This document shows positions 32,728-43,460 of a stretch of 64,000 bases of DNA, piece after piece (positions within the stretch are counted from its first letter, which is position 1; each line of letters starts with the position of its first letter). Location of the stretch: NCBI RefSeq assembly GCF_023091245.1, contig NZ_JAHWXN010000001.1, positions 1,116,001-1,180,000 on the forward strand, in the 5' to 3' direction. The notes beneath the pieces are model-generated. The model saw nothing but the letters and a program-made list of their open reading frames with translations. It ran no database searches and was not told the origin of the DNA. A program made the translations under genes and the position numbers. Source of the DNA: Microbacterium croceum. GTDB taxonomy: Bacteria; Actinomycetota; Actinomycetes; Actinomycetales; Microbacteriaceae.

Positions 32728-34494
32728 TCAGGCCCGCAGCGCCTTCGTCAGGGTCTTCACGAGCCCGAGCACGCCGCCGTTCGCGCGGAAGCGGGTCAGT
32801 CCTTCGCTCACGGTCGCCCCGGTCCGGGACGACACGAACCACGGCGGCTTCGGCAGGATCGTCAGGCGTCCTCCGCCGTTCAGGATCGGCAACGACCGCG
32901 GCAGCGGGCGGAACGGTCCGCGGATGACGGAGCGCTCGACGTCGTCGAGCAGCAGCGCGTTGTGCACCACGCCGATCCCGCTGCCCACGTCATCGATCGT
33001 GTTCCCGGGGAACGCGCCCCAGGTCATGGTCGGGGTGATGAAGCCGAACGCCGTCCACCCGTTGATCGCGATGGAACCGTAGCGGAGGCTCGCGATCGCC
33101 CGCTCGAAGCCGGTGCCGAGTGCGCGCTCGGTGGCAGGCGCGATGATCAGATTCGCGCCGAGCGTGCCCTGGAGCTGATCGTTCGCGTACGCGACGGCGG
33201 CGTCGAGGAACTCCTGACCGGTGCCGGCCACGGCGACGACGCCGAGCACCGGCGCGAAGTACTCGGTGTTCTGCAGCGCGGTCGGGTCGTCGTCGCCGTC
33301 GATCTCCACGAGCACGCGGTCGCCGAGCACGAGTGCGTCGGGATAGTCGTCCGCGGCGCGATGCATGCGCGCGGGGGAGCCCGGGTACCAGATCGGCCGC
33401 TCCGGGGCGTTCGCGTAGGCGCGGCGGAGTGCGGCGCGGAAGGCGGGGCCCTGCGCCCAGTCGGACGAGAGGATCACGATCTGTCCGGCGATGCAGTTGT
33501 GTCCGCTGTTCTGCAGCCGCATCGTGGCGATGTGCTCGGCGTGATAGGTGAGATCCGCGTCGCTCCAGTCGCCGGGCACGACGATGATTGGCGAGACCCC
33601 GCCGAGCTCGGCAGTGATCGGCTTCTTCAGCTGTGGCCGCATCTCGCGTCGGCGGCGCTTCGCCGCGGCTCCGGTGCCCCACACGATCGCGTCGAAGGTG
33701 GCCGCAGACCCGGTGATGTGCACGTGCGCCAGGTCGGGGTGCCCGGTGAGATACGCGCCGACCTCGGGCCCGCCGCGCACGATGCGCACCAGACCGGGTT
33801 CGATCAGGGGGGCGAAGGCGCGCTTGTAGATCGGCACCAGAGCGTCCTGAGTCGGGTTGACCTTGAGCAGTGCGGTGCGGTTGTGGGCGAGGAGTTCGTA
33901 GAGCACATCGAGCACGGGGATCGAAGTGATGTTGCCGGCGCCGAGCACCAGGCCGACGCCTCCCGAGACTGTCGGCGTGCGCTGAGCGAGCCCCGCCGCG
34001 GCGCGCGCGGCGTTCGGGGTGACGCCGGGCTCCAGCCAGACCTCACCGGTGTAGCCGGAGAGCAGGAACCTGTCGATGCCGGTGAGGGGGAAGGCGTGCA
34101 CGCGCGCGCGTCCGCCCGGTGCCCGGTCGATCGTGATCCCGTCGAGGGGGTTGGTGCCCTCGGCCAGTCGCGACAGCGTCTCGATGTAGGCGTCGAGCGC
34201 GCCGAGCACGCTGTACGGTCCGCTGAGCCACTCCTCGCCGCGGAGGGGATGGCGTGCGTCGAGGCCCTTCGACGCGGCGGCGGTGTGCGCCCAGTCCTCG
34301 GCCGTCGCTGCCACGCTGGTCCGCACGGCGCGCAGCAGGGTGACGCGCTGGGCGAGGGTGAGCGCCGTCCACGTCCGCGCCCCGGCGTGCAGTTCGACGA
34401 TCGCGGAGTCGAGTCGTCCGCGTGCGTCGGCGCTCAGCTCGTTCGTCGGTGCGTTCGCGGCAGCTGGACTAGCCGTTGTGGTCGCAGAAGTCAT
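32728..34494 (-). CDS. Aldehyde dehydrogenase family protein
   Basis: A 588-aa member of the NAD(P)-dependent aldehyde dehydrogenase superfamily. ATG 34494 is chosen because AAGGAG lies just upstream; the longer frame is spurious. It is longer than classical members (about 480-500 aa). The catalytic Cys is C334 in SGHNCIAG. The general-base region is ELGGVSP and the cofactor-binding region includes ITGSAATFDAI. Divergent motifs indicate a distinct subfamily whose substrate cannot be read from sequence. The gene stands alone, flanked upstream by a repeat-containing intergenic region. Confidence 0.88.
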   Translation of the reverse strand: MTSATTTASPAAANAPTNELSADARGRLDSAIVELHAGARTWTALTLAQRVTLLRAVRTSVAATAEDWAHTAAASKGLDARHPLRGEEWLSGPYSVLGALDAYIETLSRLAEGTNPLDGITIDRAPGGRARVHAFPLTGIDRFLLSGYTGEVWLEPGVTPNAARAAAGLAQRTPTVSGGVGLVLGAGNITSIPVLDVLYELLAHNRTALLKVNPTQDALVPIYKRAFAPLIEPGLVRIVRGGPEVGAYLTGHPDLAHVHITGSAATFDAIVWGTGAAAKRRRREMRPQLKKPITAELGGVSPIIVVPGDWSDADLTYHAEHIATMRLQNSGHNCIAGQIVILSSDWAQGPAFRAALRRAYANAPERPIWYPGSPARMHRAADDYPDALVLGDRVLVEIDGDDDPTALQNTEYFAPVLGVVAVAGTGQEFLDAAVAYANDQLQGTLGANLIIAPATERALGTGFERAIASLRYGSIAINGWTAFGFITPTMTWGAFPGNTIDDVGSGIGVVHNALLLDDVERSVIRGPFRPLPRSLPILNGGGRLTILPKPPWFVSSRTGATVSEGLTRFRANGGVLGLVKTLTKALRA

Positions 34495-34572
34495 CGCAGT
34501 CTCCTTCGGACGGGATCCCAGCTTAGGCCGCGAGCCTGGGCGAGTTCGCGGGGCGGATGACGCCGAGAACGC

Positions 34573-34654
34573 GCGACGTGCAGGAAGAAGTGCGAGTTGT
34601 GGGAGCATCCGCCCCGGTTTGCTCCTGCACGTCGCGGATCCTCCTGCACGTCGC
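34573..34654. repeat. REP-like intergenic repeats
   Basis: The 13-mer GCGACGTGCAGGA (34573-34585) occurs once forward, and its complement TCCTGCACGTCGC occurs twice (34623-34635 and 34642-34654). This gives one inverted and one direct pair within 82 bp of otherwise gene-free sequence (34495-34741). It can fold into alternative hairpins. It resembles dispersed repetitive extragenic palindromes; no transposase is nearby. Confidence 0.6.
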
Positions 34655-34741
34655 GAGCCTCGTGGTCGCGGGTGGCGCTCTCTCGGCACGCACAGGCGAG
34701 GGCGCAGGCGTCGGCGTCATGAGCCCCCGCGGGTGAGCGAT

Positions 34742-36121
34742 TCACGGGCGCTCGATATCGCTCCGACGCAGCCGGTAGCGCCGCAGCGGGAGCAGGCTCG
34801 CGAGCATCAGCACGGCGGGGAGGATGCTGAAGCTCAGCACGATGCCGGTGATGGCCTCCTCGGGCTGCGCGACCGCGGTGCCGGCGACCGTGGAGATGTA
34901 GCCGGTGCCGGCGAGGGTCAGCGACACCGCGGTGGCGCCGAGCGCGAAGCCGACGGTCTCTCCCGCGGTCCAGATGCCGGTGAAGGTGCCGGCCTGCCCG
35001 CGTCCGCTCGTGCGCTCATCGTGCGAGATGACGTCGGGGAGCATCGCCATCGGCAGCGACTGCAGTCCGGCGTAGGCGATGCCGGCGACGGCGACCGAGC
35101 CGTAGATCCAGCCGCCTGGCGCCCAGAGCGCGACCGTGATGGAGGCGGCCGCCAGGGTGAACAGCACGCTCGCCATCGTGAATGCCCGTTCCTTGCCGAC
35201 ACGGCGGGCGATCACGGTCCAGCCGGGGGTCGCAAGGAGCGCGGGCCCGACGAGGGCGATGAAGACGAAGGTCACGGCGTCTTCCGAGCGCAGCACCCAG
35301 GTCGCCAGGTACTGCGCGCCGGCGAGCATCGTTCCCGTCGCCAGCGCCTGCAGGAGGAACGTACCCAGAAGGGCGCGGAAGGGCTGACTGCGGCGCAGAG
35401 CCCGGAAGCCGGAGAGGTACTGCTCGCGGATGCCGTTCGGTGCGGTGGCTGCCTGCCCGGTAGGGGAGGTGCGCGACGCTGCGATGTCGGCCGTGCGGGC
35501 GGCGATGAACATGCCGATGCCGATCGCGAGACCGGCGATGATCCCCATGAGCAGGTAGCCGATGACCTGATCAGAGCCGGCCTTGCGCAAGGCTGGTCCC
35601 CCGGCGCCGAACAGCAGGATCGAGGCGGTCAGCACGACGACGCGCCAGCCGAGCAGGCGGGTGCGTTCGTCATAGCTGTCGGTGAGCTCGGCCGGCAGCG
35701 CGACGTACGGGACCTGGAAGAGGCTGAACGCGGTGGCAGTGGCGAGGAAGGCCAGGAGCACGCAGATCGCCCCGGTCACCGGTCCCCACGACGGCGGTAC
35801 CGCGAAGGTGAGCGCGAAGAAGACGGGCAGCGCGAGCGCGCCGGTGATCATGAAGCCGCGGCGGGAGCCCGTGCGTGCGAGCTGTCGGTCGGAGGCCGCG
35901 CCGATCAGCGGATCGATCACGACATCCCAGATCTTCGCTGCCGTCACGATGAGGCCGGCGGCGAGTGCGGCGACGCCGAGGTTGTCGGTGAGGAAGTACG
36001 TCAGCACCAGCCCGGGGAGCGTGGCGTAACCGCCGGTGCCCAGCGAACCGATCGCGTATAGCACGATCGTGCGGGCGGACAGGCGGACGGATGCGTGTTC
36101 CGGGGGAGCCTCGGTGCTCAT
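34742..36121 (-). CDS. GPH-family (glycoside-pentoside-hexuronide) MFS transporter
   Basis: A 459-aa integral membrane protein with about 12 hydrophobic segments. The loop KIWDVVIDPLIGAASDRQ is the hallmark of the GPH/MelB cation:sugar symporter family. The typical FSLFQVPYVALPAELT segment follows in helix 4. It probably imports a sugar or glycoside with Na+ or H+. The specific substrate is unknown, as no catabolic gene is adjacent. The start at ATG 36121 is the only good one. Confidence 0.88.
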   Translation of the reverse strand: MSTEAPPEHASVRLSARTIVLYAIGSLGTGGYATLPGLVLTYFLTDNLGVAALAAGLIVTAAKIWDVVIDPLIGAASDRQLARTGSRRGFMITGALALPVFFALTFAVPPSWGPVTGAICVLLAFLATATAFSLFQVPYVALPAELTDSYDERTRLLGWRVVVLTASILLFGAGGPALRKAGSDQVIGYLLMGIIAGLAIGIGMFIAARTADIAASRTSPTGQAATAPNGIREQYLSGFRALRRSQPFRALLGTFLLQALATGTMLAGAQYLATWVLRSEDAVTFVFIALVGPALLATPGWTVIARRVGKERAFTMASVLFTLAAASITVALWAPGGWIYGSVAVAGIAYAGLQSLPMAMLPDVISHDERTSGRGQAGTFTGIWTAGETVGFALGATAVSLTLAGTGYISTVAGTAVAQPEEAITGIVLSFSILPAVLMLASLLPLRRYRLRRSDIERP

Positions 36122-36164
36122 CGCGCCAGTGTATCGGCGCGTGCGAGCGGTGCGACCGTGCGCG

Positions 36165-36428
36165 TCAGATCAGCGACAGCTCGCGGAGCTTGGACTCGAC
36201 GTCGGAGTTCGCGGGCTCGACGTGGTGGGTGGAGTCGGGGTAGACGACCACCGGGATGTTGGTGCGGCCCGAGATCTCCTTGGCCACATCCGCCGCAGAC
36301 GGGTCGGCGACCAGATCGACGTAGGTGTACTCCACGCCGAGCTCATCGAGCTGCTTCTTGGTGCGGATGCAGTCGCGGCACCAGTCGGCGCCGAACAGGG
36401 TGATCGTGGATTCGCTCGGAGAAGTCAT
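36165..36428 (-). CDS. Mycoredoxin/glutaredoxin-like protein
   Basis: An 87-aa thioredoxin-fold protein with active site C17-R-D-C20 (ADWCRDCIRTK) and a cis-Pro segment NIPVVVYP. Size and motif fit mycoredoxin-1 or NrdH-like glutaredoxins of actinobacteria, which reduce mycothiol-protein mixed disulfides with mycothiol. Assignment as mycoredoxin rather than generic glutaredoxin is inferred from lineage. It is divergent from the SIP-like gene; the shared 83-bp intergenic region carries an iron box close to the SIP gene. Confidence 0.85.
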   Translation of the reverse strand: MTSPSESTITLFGADWCRDCIRTKKQLDELGVEYTYVDLVADPSAADVAKEISGRTNIPVVVYPDSTHHVEPANSDVESKLRELSLI

Positions 36429-36476
36429 ACATCAAGGGTATGCCCGGAGAGGAGGGAGGGCTTCGCCGCCTCGGCA

Positions 36477-36505
36477 TTGTGAGTAAGGGTAGCCTTACCT
36501 ATACT
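36477..36505 (+). promoter_or_regulatory. DtxR/IdeR-type iron box overlapping a probable leaderless promoter
   Basis: TTGTGA (36477-36482) and TATACT (36500-36505) are separated by 17 bp, a near-consensus sigma-70-type promoter. The spacer holds TAAGGGTAGCCTTACCTAT (36484-36502), matching 17 of 19 positions of the DtxR/IdeR consensus TWAGGTWAGSCTWACCTWA. The -10 ends six nt before ATG 36512, so the message probably starts at the start codon. Iron-loaded DtxR/IdeR would block transcription. Confidence 0.82.
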
Positions 36506-36511
36506 TGGAGT

Positions 36512-36904
36512 ATGACTGGCGCGTGCGAACATCTGAGCGATCCGGATTGGGGCAATATCGAGGGCCCGGTCCTGATCGCCGGCGACGCCGCGGACGCGGC
36601 TGCCATCGCCGGTATCGCGGCACGTCTGCCGTGGGATGCCCAGGGCGCGATCGTTCTCGAGGCCGCTGCTCGGGTCCAGCTCCGTCACATCGACGTCCCC
36701 GCGGGCGTCTCCGTGCGGTGGCTGCTGCGCGGCGACGGCATCCGCGCGCACACCAAGGGGGAGCGCCTCGCGAACGCCGTGCACGCGTGGTGCGTCGAGT
36801 GGACCTGCGCCGAGCCGCCCGCGCACTGGACGGTATGGCTCGGGCCACACACGCCACCCCACGTGGCGCGCATGGCCCGAAGTCTGTTGGGCGTCGCGAA
36901 CTGA
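36512..36904 (+). CDS. SIP-domain protein (siderophore-interacting-like, C-terminal domain only)
   Basis: A 130-aa protein starting at ATG 36512. It matches the C-terminal domain of siderophore-interacting proteins: PVLIAGDAADAAAIAGIAARLP, a central WLLRGDG, and VHAWCVEW...WTVWLGP. It lacks the N-terminal FAD-binding half, so it is about half the length of ferric-siderophore reductases. It may be a partner or a relic. The iron box just upstream supports a role in iron acquisition. A longer frame beginning at 36440 is unlikely because it would run through the promoter. Confidence 0.75.
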   Translation: MTGACEHLSDPDWGNIEGPVLIAGDAADAAAIAGIAARLPWDAQGAIVLEAAARVQLRHIDVPAGVSVRWLLRGDGIRAHTKGERLANAVHAWCVEWTCAEPPAHWTVWLGPHTPPHVARMARSLLGVAN

Positions 36905-36934
36905 CGGTTCCCCGCCGGCGGTCGGGTCTCCGGA

Positions 36935-37390
36935 TCAGCGCGAGGCGGACGTCGTCTGCATGTTCGCCCCCGCGGTGATCGCGTCGAGCGCTCGTCGCAG
37001 CGACGAACTGGAGGTGTGCGCGGTGTACGGGAAGTACACGACCTCGACACCGACCTCCGCGAACTCGCGCTCGAGACGCAGGCCCTTCTCGGTGCCACGC
37101 CAGTCGTCACCCTTGAAGAAGTGCGTGAAGCGCACATCCTCCCACGCGTCCATCTTGGACGGGCTCGTCTCGACGTAGACGTCGTCGACGAAGGAGATGT
37201 GACTCACGATCTCCGCACGCTCCGCCGTCGGGATGACGGGCTCGATGCCCTTCACCTGGCGCAGCATCTCGTCGCTCACGACGCCGGCGATCAGGATGTC
37301 GCACTGCTGCTTGGCGTGACGAAGAAGGTTGAGGTGCCCGACGTGAAAAAGGTCGAAAGCTCCCGCGGCATAGCCGATACGCGTCCCCAT
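36935..37390 (-). CDS. Cytidylyltransferase-family nucleotidyltransferase (TagD-like)
   Basis: A 151-aa Rossmann nucleotidyltransferase with HVGHLNLL (HxGH) near residue 18 and the TagD-like ending TSSSSLRRAL. It resembles glycerol-3-phosphate cytidylyltransferases, which make CDP-glycerol for teichoic acids, but the exact substrate is uncertain. ATG 37390 has GGGGAG about 8 nt upstream. A CDP-alcohol phosphotransferase is encoded at 52156 in the same window, so a CDP-linked cell-wall polymer is plausible. Four TCCCCA motifs lie at and upstream of the start. Confidence 0.82.
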   Translation of the reverse strand: MGTRIGYAAGAFDLFHVGHLNLLRHAKQQCDILIAGVVSDEMLRQVKGIEPVIPTAERAEIVSHISFVDDVYVETSPSKMDAWEDVRFTHFFKGDDWRGTEKGLRLEREFAEVGVEVVYFPYTAHTSSSSLRRALDAITAGANMQTTSASR

Positions 37391-37432
37391 GCGTGATCTC
37401 CCCAGATCAGTAATCCCCAGAGCGGATCCCCA
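37384..37432 (-). promoter_or_regulatory. Periodic TGGGGA direct repeats upstream of the TagD-like gene
   Basis: On the minus strand TGGGGA occurs at 37389-37384 (overlapping the start codon), 37404-37399, 37419-37414 and 37432-37427, with steps of 15, 15 and 13 bp. TAGACT (37470-37465) is a possible -10 further upstream, which would place the repeats in the 5' leader. They may bind a regulator or act in RNA. The nearest upstream copy also serves as ribosome-binding site. Confidence 0.4.
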
Positions 37433-37599
37433 TCCGCCAGCGACTCCCACAGCCGCATCCGATCAGTCTAGCGGACCCGCGTCCGCCCATGCGACCCCCG
37501 ATCTCGCGACCGTGCACCGGCATCCGCGGGTTTCCCACCCCACAGGAACCCGTGCGACGATGGGTGCCGCAGGCCAGTGAAGCAGGGGGAGGGCGGCGC

Positions 37600-38769
37600 G
37601 TGGGGACAGCGGTGACGGTCATCGTGCCGACGTTCAACGAGCGCGACAACGTCGCCGAACTCGTGGAGCGCACGGCAGCGGCACTGCGTGGTCGTGACGC
37701 CGAGATCCTCTTCGTCGATGACAGCTCCGATGACACAGCTGATGAGGTCGCCCGCGTGGCCGCGGACGCCCCGGTGCCGGTGCGGGTCATCCACCGCACG
37801 GACAATACCGGGGGGCTGGGCGGTGCCGTCGTCGTCGGGCTCGCCGCCGCAGGCTCCGACATCTGCATCGTGATGGACGGCGACCTGCAGCATCCGCCCG
37901 AGTTGCTGCCGGCGCTGCTCGACCGGTTCGCCGAGGGGGGCGCCGACGTCGTCGCGGCCTCGCGCTATGTGGGCGGCGGTGACACCAGCGGCCTGGGTAC
38001 CGCGGTGCGCTTCGGGGTGTCGCGGGCGGCGACCTGGCTGACGCGGGCGATGTTCCCCATCCGACTCGCGCGAAGCACCGACCCCATGACCGGGTTCTTC
38101 CTCGTCGACCGCCGTCGGCTCGACGTCGCGTCGCTGCGCCCGCAGGGGTTCAAGATCCTGCTCGAGATCCTCGCTCGCACCGACCTGCGCATCGCCGAGA
38201 TCCCGATGGAGTTCGCCGAGCGCCGGCACGGCACCTCCAAGGCGAGTCTGCGTCAGGGCGTCACCTTCGTCGCGCACCTCGCACGCCTCCGCTTCGGCAA
38301 GATGTCGTTGTTCGCGATGATCGGCGTGATCGGAGCCGTGGCCAACATCGGCATCATGTGGCTCCTGGTCGCGCTCGGAGTCCCCTACATCTGGGCCGCG
38401 ATCATCGGAGCCGAGGTCACCATCGTCGGCAATTTCATCCTGCAGGAGCGGTTCGTCTTCGCCGACATGCGTACGGATGCCCGTGGCCTCGGCCTGCGCT
38501 TCGCGACCTCGTTCACGTTCAACAACGTCGAAGCGGCCGTGCGCATCCCGGTGATGGCGCTCATGGTGGAGAGCTGGCACATCTCCAGCGTGCTGGCCAC
38601 CGGGCTCACGCTCGTCGTGGCGTTCTTCGCCCGCTTCCTCTTCCACTCGCTCGTCGTCTACGCGCCGCGTCGTCGTGCTGCAGAGGGGCGAGAGCCGAGA
38701 GCCGACACGGCGACGCTCCGCATCATCCGTGCGGTCGATGCCGAGGCGATGAAGCCCGGCGAGCTCTAA
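37600..38769 (+). CDS. GT2 glycosyltransferase with C-terminal GtrA membrane domain
   Basis: A 389-aa protein starting at GTG 37600 (GGGGGAGGG about 7 nt upstream). Residues 1-225 form a GT-A glycosyltransferase of the polyprenyl-phosphate mannosyl/glucosyl transferase type: VPTFNERDN, VDDSSDDT, and MDGDLQHPP with D93/D95. The C-terminal part (about 235-365) is a four-helix GtrA domain, implicated in flipping the polyprenyl-linked sugar. It likely supplies a lipid-linked hexose for surface glycosylation. Its TAA overlaps the convergent rmlCD stop by four bases (CTAA). Confidence 0.9.
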   Translation: MGTAVTVIVPTFNERDNVAELVERTAAALRGRDAEILFVDDSSDDTADEVARVAADAPVPVRVIHRTDNTGGLGGAVVVGLAAAGSDICIVMDGDLQHPPELLPALLDRFAEGGADVVAASRYVGGGDTSGLGTAVRFGVSRAATWLTRAMFPIRLARSTDPMTGFFLVDRRRLDVASLRPQGFKILLEILARTDLRIAEIPMEFAERRHGTSKASLRQGVTFVAHLARLRFGKMSLFAMIGVIGAVANIGIMWLLVALGVPYIWAAIIGAEVTIVGNFILQERFVFADMRTDARGLGLRFATSFTFNNVEAAVRIPVMALMVESWHISSVLATGLTLVVAFFARFLFHSLVVYAPRRRAAEGREPRADTATLRIIRAVDAEAMKPGEL

Positions 38770-40180
38770 GCGTCCGTCGCCAGGTACTCCTCGAGGGAGA
38801 TCGCCGCGTCGCGCGGGGTCCAGCCCGTGGCAGTGATGCGGCTCAGATCGAGCATGCTGTTGAGGGGTCGAGGGGCCACAGGCCCCGCCTGACCCGCGAA
38901 GTACTCGGCCGTCGTCACATCGCTGACCCCGGCGGGGTCGTGGCCGGTCAGACGGTAGACGGCCCGCGCCACGTCGGCCCAGGACTGCGGCTCACCGGCA
39001 CCCGTGACGTTGTACACGCCGTACGCCGGACGCTGCGCGAGCAGGTGCGCGATCGCGGATGCGAGATCGGCCGTGAAGGTGAGCCGCCCGATCTGGTCGC
39101 CGACCACGCGTGGCGCGATGCCGCGCTCGGCGAGAGACGCCATGGTGCGCACGAAGTTCCTGCCCTCGCCGATCACCCACGAGGTGCGCACGATGTAGTG
39201 GCGGGGCACCGTGGCGACCACGGCATCGCCCGCTGCTTTGGTCTGCCCGTAGACGCCGAGCGGCTGCACGGGATCGGACTCGGCGTACGGCTCGGCCTGC
39301 GCGCCGTCGAAGACGTAGTCGCTGGAGACGTGCACGAGGGTGAGGCCGTTCTCGGTCGCGATGCGGGCGAGCGCGGCGACGCCGGTCACGTTCGCCGCCC
39401 AGGCGTCGCGTCGTCCGGCCGGTGTCTCGGCCAGGTCGACCGCGGTGTACGCACCGGCGTTGATGATCGTGCCGTAGTCGCGCCAGCGACGTGCGAAGTC
39501 GAGGTCGGCGGCCCCGAGGTCGAAGGTCTCGCGCGTGGCGTACTCGATGTGCGCCACGTCGCCGAGTTCTGTGCGCAGTGCGGTGCCCAGCTGTCCGGAT
39601 GCGCCGATCACCAGCGTCTTCCGCGGGCCGATCGGTGTCACCTCCGCCAGGCGCGGGTGGGCGAGGTCCTTGGCGGAGATCTCGACGTCGTCGAGCGGGA
39701 TCGGCCATGCGATCGCCGCGGTCTCGTCAGCCAGGTTCAGGAACGAGTACTCCGCGTCGGGCGACCAGTGGTCGTTCACGAGATAGGCGTAGGCCGTGTC
39801 GGGCTCGAGAGTCTGATACGAATTGCCCACCCCGCGCGGCACCAGGATCGCCCGCGACGGGTCGATCTCGGCGGTGAAGACGGTCCCGAACGTGGCGCCC
39901 TCGCGCAGGTCGACCCACGCGCCGAAGATCCTGCCGGTGGCGACCGAGACCCACTTGTCCCACGGCTCCGCGTGGATGCCGCGGGTGGTGCCGACGGCGT
40001 CGTTGAACGAGATGTTGTTCTGCACCGGCCCGAAGTCGGGGAGACCGGCGGCGACCATCTTCTCGCGCTGCCAGTTCTCCTTGAACCACCCGCGCGAGTC
40101 CCCGTGCACGGGCAGGTCCACCAGCAGGAGACCGGGAATCGGCGTCTCGGTGACCGTGAGCGTCTTGCCGAACTCGGTCA

Positions 40181-40181
<1 letters not shown>
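38766..40181 (-). CDS. Fused dTDP-4-dehydrorhamnose 3,5-epimerase / reductase (RmlC-RmlD)
   Basis: A 471-aa bifunctional enzyme. Residues 1-185 are the RmlC cupin (DSRGWFKENWQ, RGIHAEPWDKWV, PRGVGNSYQ). Residues about 190-471 are the RmlD short-chain reductase (VIGASGQLGTAL, NAGAYTAVDLAE, SSDYVFDG, and YGQTKAAGD as the YxxxK motif). Together they perform the last two steps of dTDP-L-rhamnose synthesis. The fusion is known in actinobacteria. ATG 40181 overlaps the rmlB stop (TGATG). It forms an operon with rmlB and rmlA, transcribed rmlA-rmlB-rmlCD. Confidence 0.95.
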
Positions 40182-42142
<1,961 letters not shown>

Positions 42143-42195
42143 CTAGCGCGGAGCGGTCCCCGACCGCGTGCGAGGATGTCTTCCGGGAGGGCGAC

Positions 42196-43413
42196 ATGAA
42201 ACGCCAGGCTGTGGGAGCCATCATCGCGCAGGCCGTGCAGGCTCTGATCGGACTTTTGATCCAGATCCTCGTCGCACGCCTGCTCGGCATCGACGACTAC
42301 GGGCGCTTCGCGATCCTCTACGGCGTCGTGATCCTCGCCACCGCGGTCGTGACGGGACTCGTCGGTGATTCGCTCGTCGTGCTCGACCGCTCGCAGCGCA
42401 CCGTGCGCGCCGGCCTCGAGGCGATGCTGCTCGCGTCGTCGGTGGCGCTGGGCATCGGTGCGTTCCTGATCGCCTGGGCGACCGGATTCAGCAGTGCGCT
42501 GGAAGCTCTGCTGTTCGCGGTCGCGCTCGCCGCCTTCTCGATCGAGGAGATCGTGCGGCGCCTGCTGATCGCGCACATGTCGTTCATCCGCGCGGCGATC
42601 ACCGACGTCAGCGGGTTCGTCGTCGCCTTCGCCGTGATCCTCACCGCCCAGCTCATGGGCGTCCTCAGCGTGAGCTTCTTCCTGGGAGCGATCGCGGCAG
42701 GGCAGGTCGTCGCCTCGGTCGTCGGATGGTTCCTGGTGCCGAAGAGAGACCGCGTGCTGGTGAGCCTGCGTGGCGCCGACATCGTGGTCGTCTGGCGCTA
42801 CGGGGTGTGGCGCGGCCTGCAGCAGGTGCTGCGCCCGAGCCTTTTCACGACCGTGCGTCTGCTGTCGCTCGCCGCCGCCGGTATCACCGCCGTCGGTCTG
42901 CTCGAGGCGGCCCGCACGTACACGTCACCGCTGATCCTCGTTATCGGCGGTCTGTCCTCTTTCCTCTTCGTGCGGTTCGCGGACCAGCGGCGGGGTGGCA
43001 CCGCGACGAATTCGGTGCGCGAGGCAGACCGTGCCGTCGTCTTCCTGCTCGCCGGCACCGTGGTGATGAGCATCATCGCCGTCGTGCTGATCCCGTGGGT
43101 GAGCCCGCTCGCGTTCGGGGTCGAGGTCGACCCGCTCGCCGTCATCGCCTGGCTGGCCTACGGCCTGTCTGTCGCGATCGTGACGCCCTACGGGGCACTC
43201 GGAGCGGTCGGCGGCAAGCAGATCGCCGTGTTCCTGATCCGCCTGTCCGACACCGTGCTGGCGGTGCTCATCGCCGTCGTCATGCTGATGCTCGGCGCCT
43301 CGGTGTCGGCGCTCCCGTTCGGCCTGGCGTTCGCGTCGATGCTCGGCGGTCTCGCCCTGCGGTGGCTCGTGGTGGCGTCGACAGGACGGGACTCGGAAGA
43401 CTCAGGGGCGTGA
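42196..43413 (+). CDS. Polysaccharide flippase (Wzx/MOP superfamily)
   Basis: A 405-aa integral membrane protein with about 12 hydrophobic segments and almost no long loops. The N-terminal block (VQALIGLLIQILVARLLGIDDYGRFAI, residues about 12-38) is typical of Wzx/RfbX flippases. These move undecaprenyl-linked repeat units across the membrane. ATG 42196 follows GGGAGGG. It is followed by the Wzz-like and polymerase genes, giving a Wzx/Wzz/Wzy set. Subfamily substrate cannot be read from sequence. Confidence 0.88.
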   Translation: MKRQAVGAIIAQAVQALIGLLIQILVARLLGIDDYGRFAILYGVVILATAVVTGLVGDSLVVLDRSQRTVRAGLEAMLLASSVALGIGAFLIAWATGFSSALEALLFAVALAAFSIEEIVRRLLIAHMSFIRAAITDVSGFVVAFAVILTAQLMGVLSVSFFLGAIAAGQVVASVVGWFLVPKRDRVLVSLRGADIVVVWRYGVWRGLQQVLRPSLFTTVRLLSLAAAGITAVGLLEAARTYTSPLILVIGGLSSFLFVRFADQRRGGTATNSVREADRAVVFLLAGTVVMSIIAVVLIPWVSPLAFGVEVDPLAVIAWLAYGLSVAIVTPYGALGAVGGKQIAVFLIRLSDTVLAVLIAVVMLMLGASVSALPFGLAFASMLGGLALRWLVVASTGRDSEDSGA

Positions 43414-43460
43414 CGCGCCCGAATGATACGTTTGGTCGCAGTGTGGGGGAGGGGAAGACG

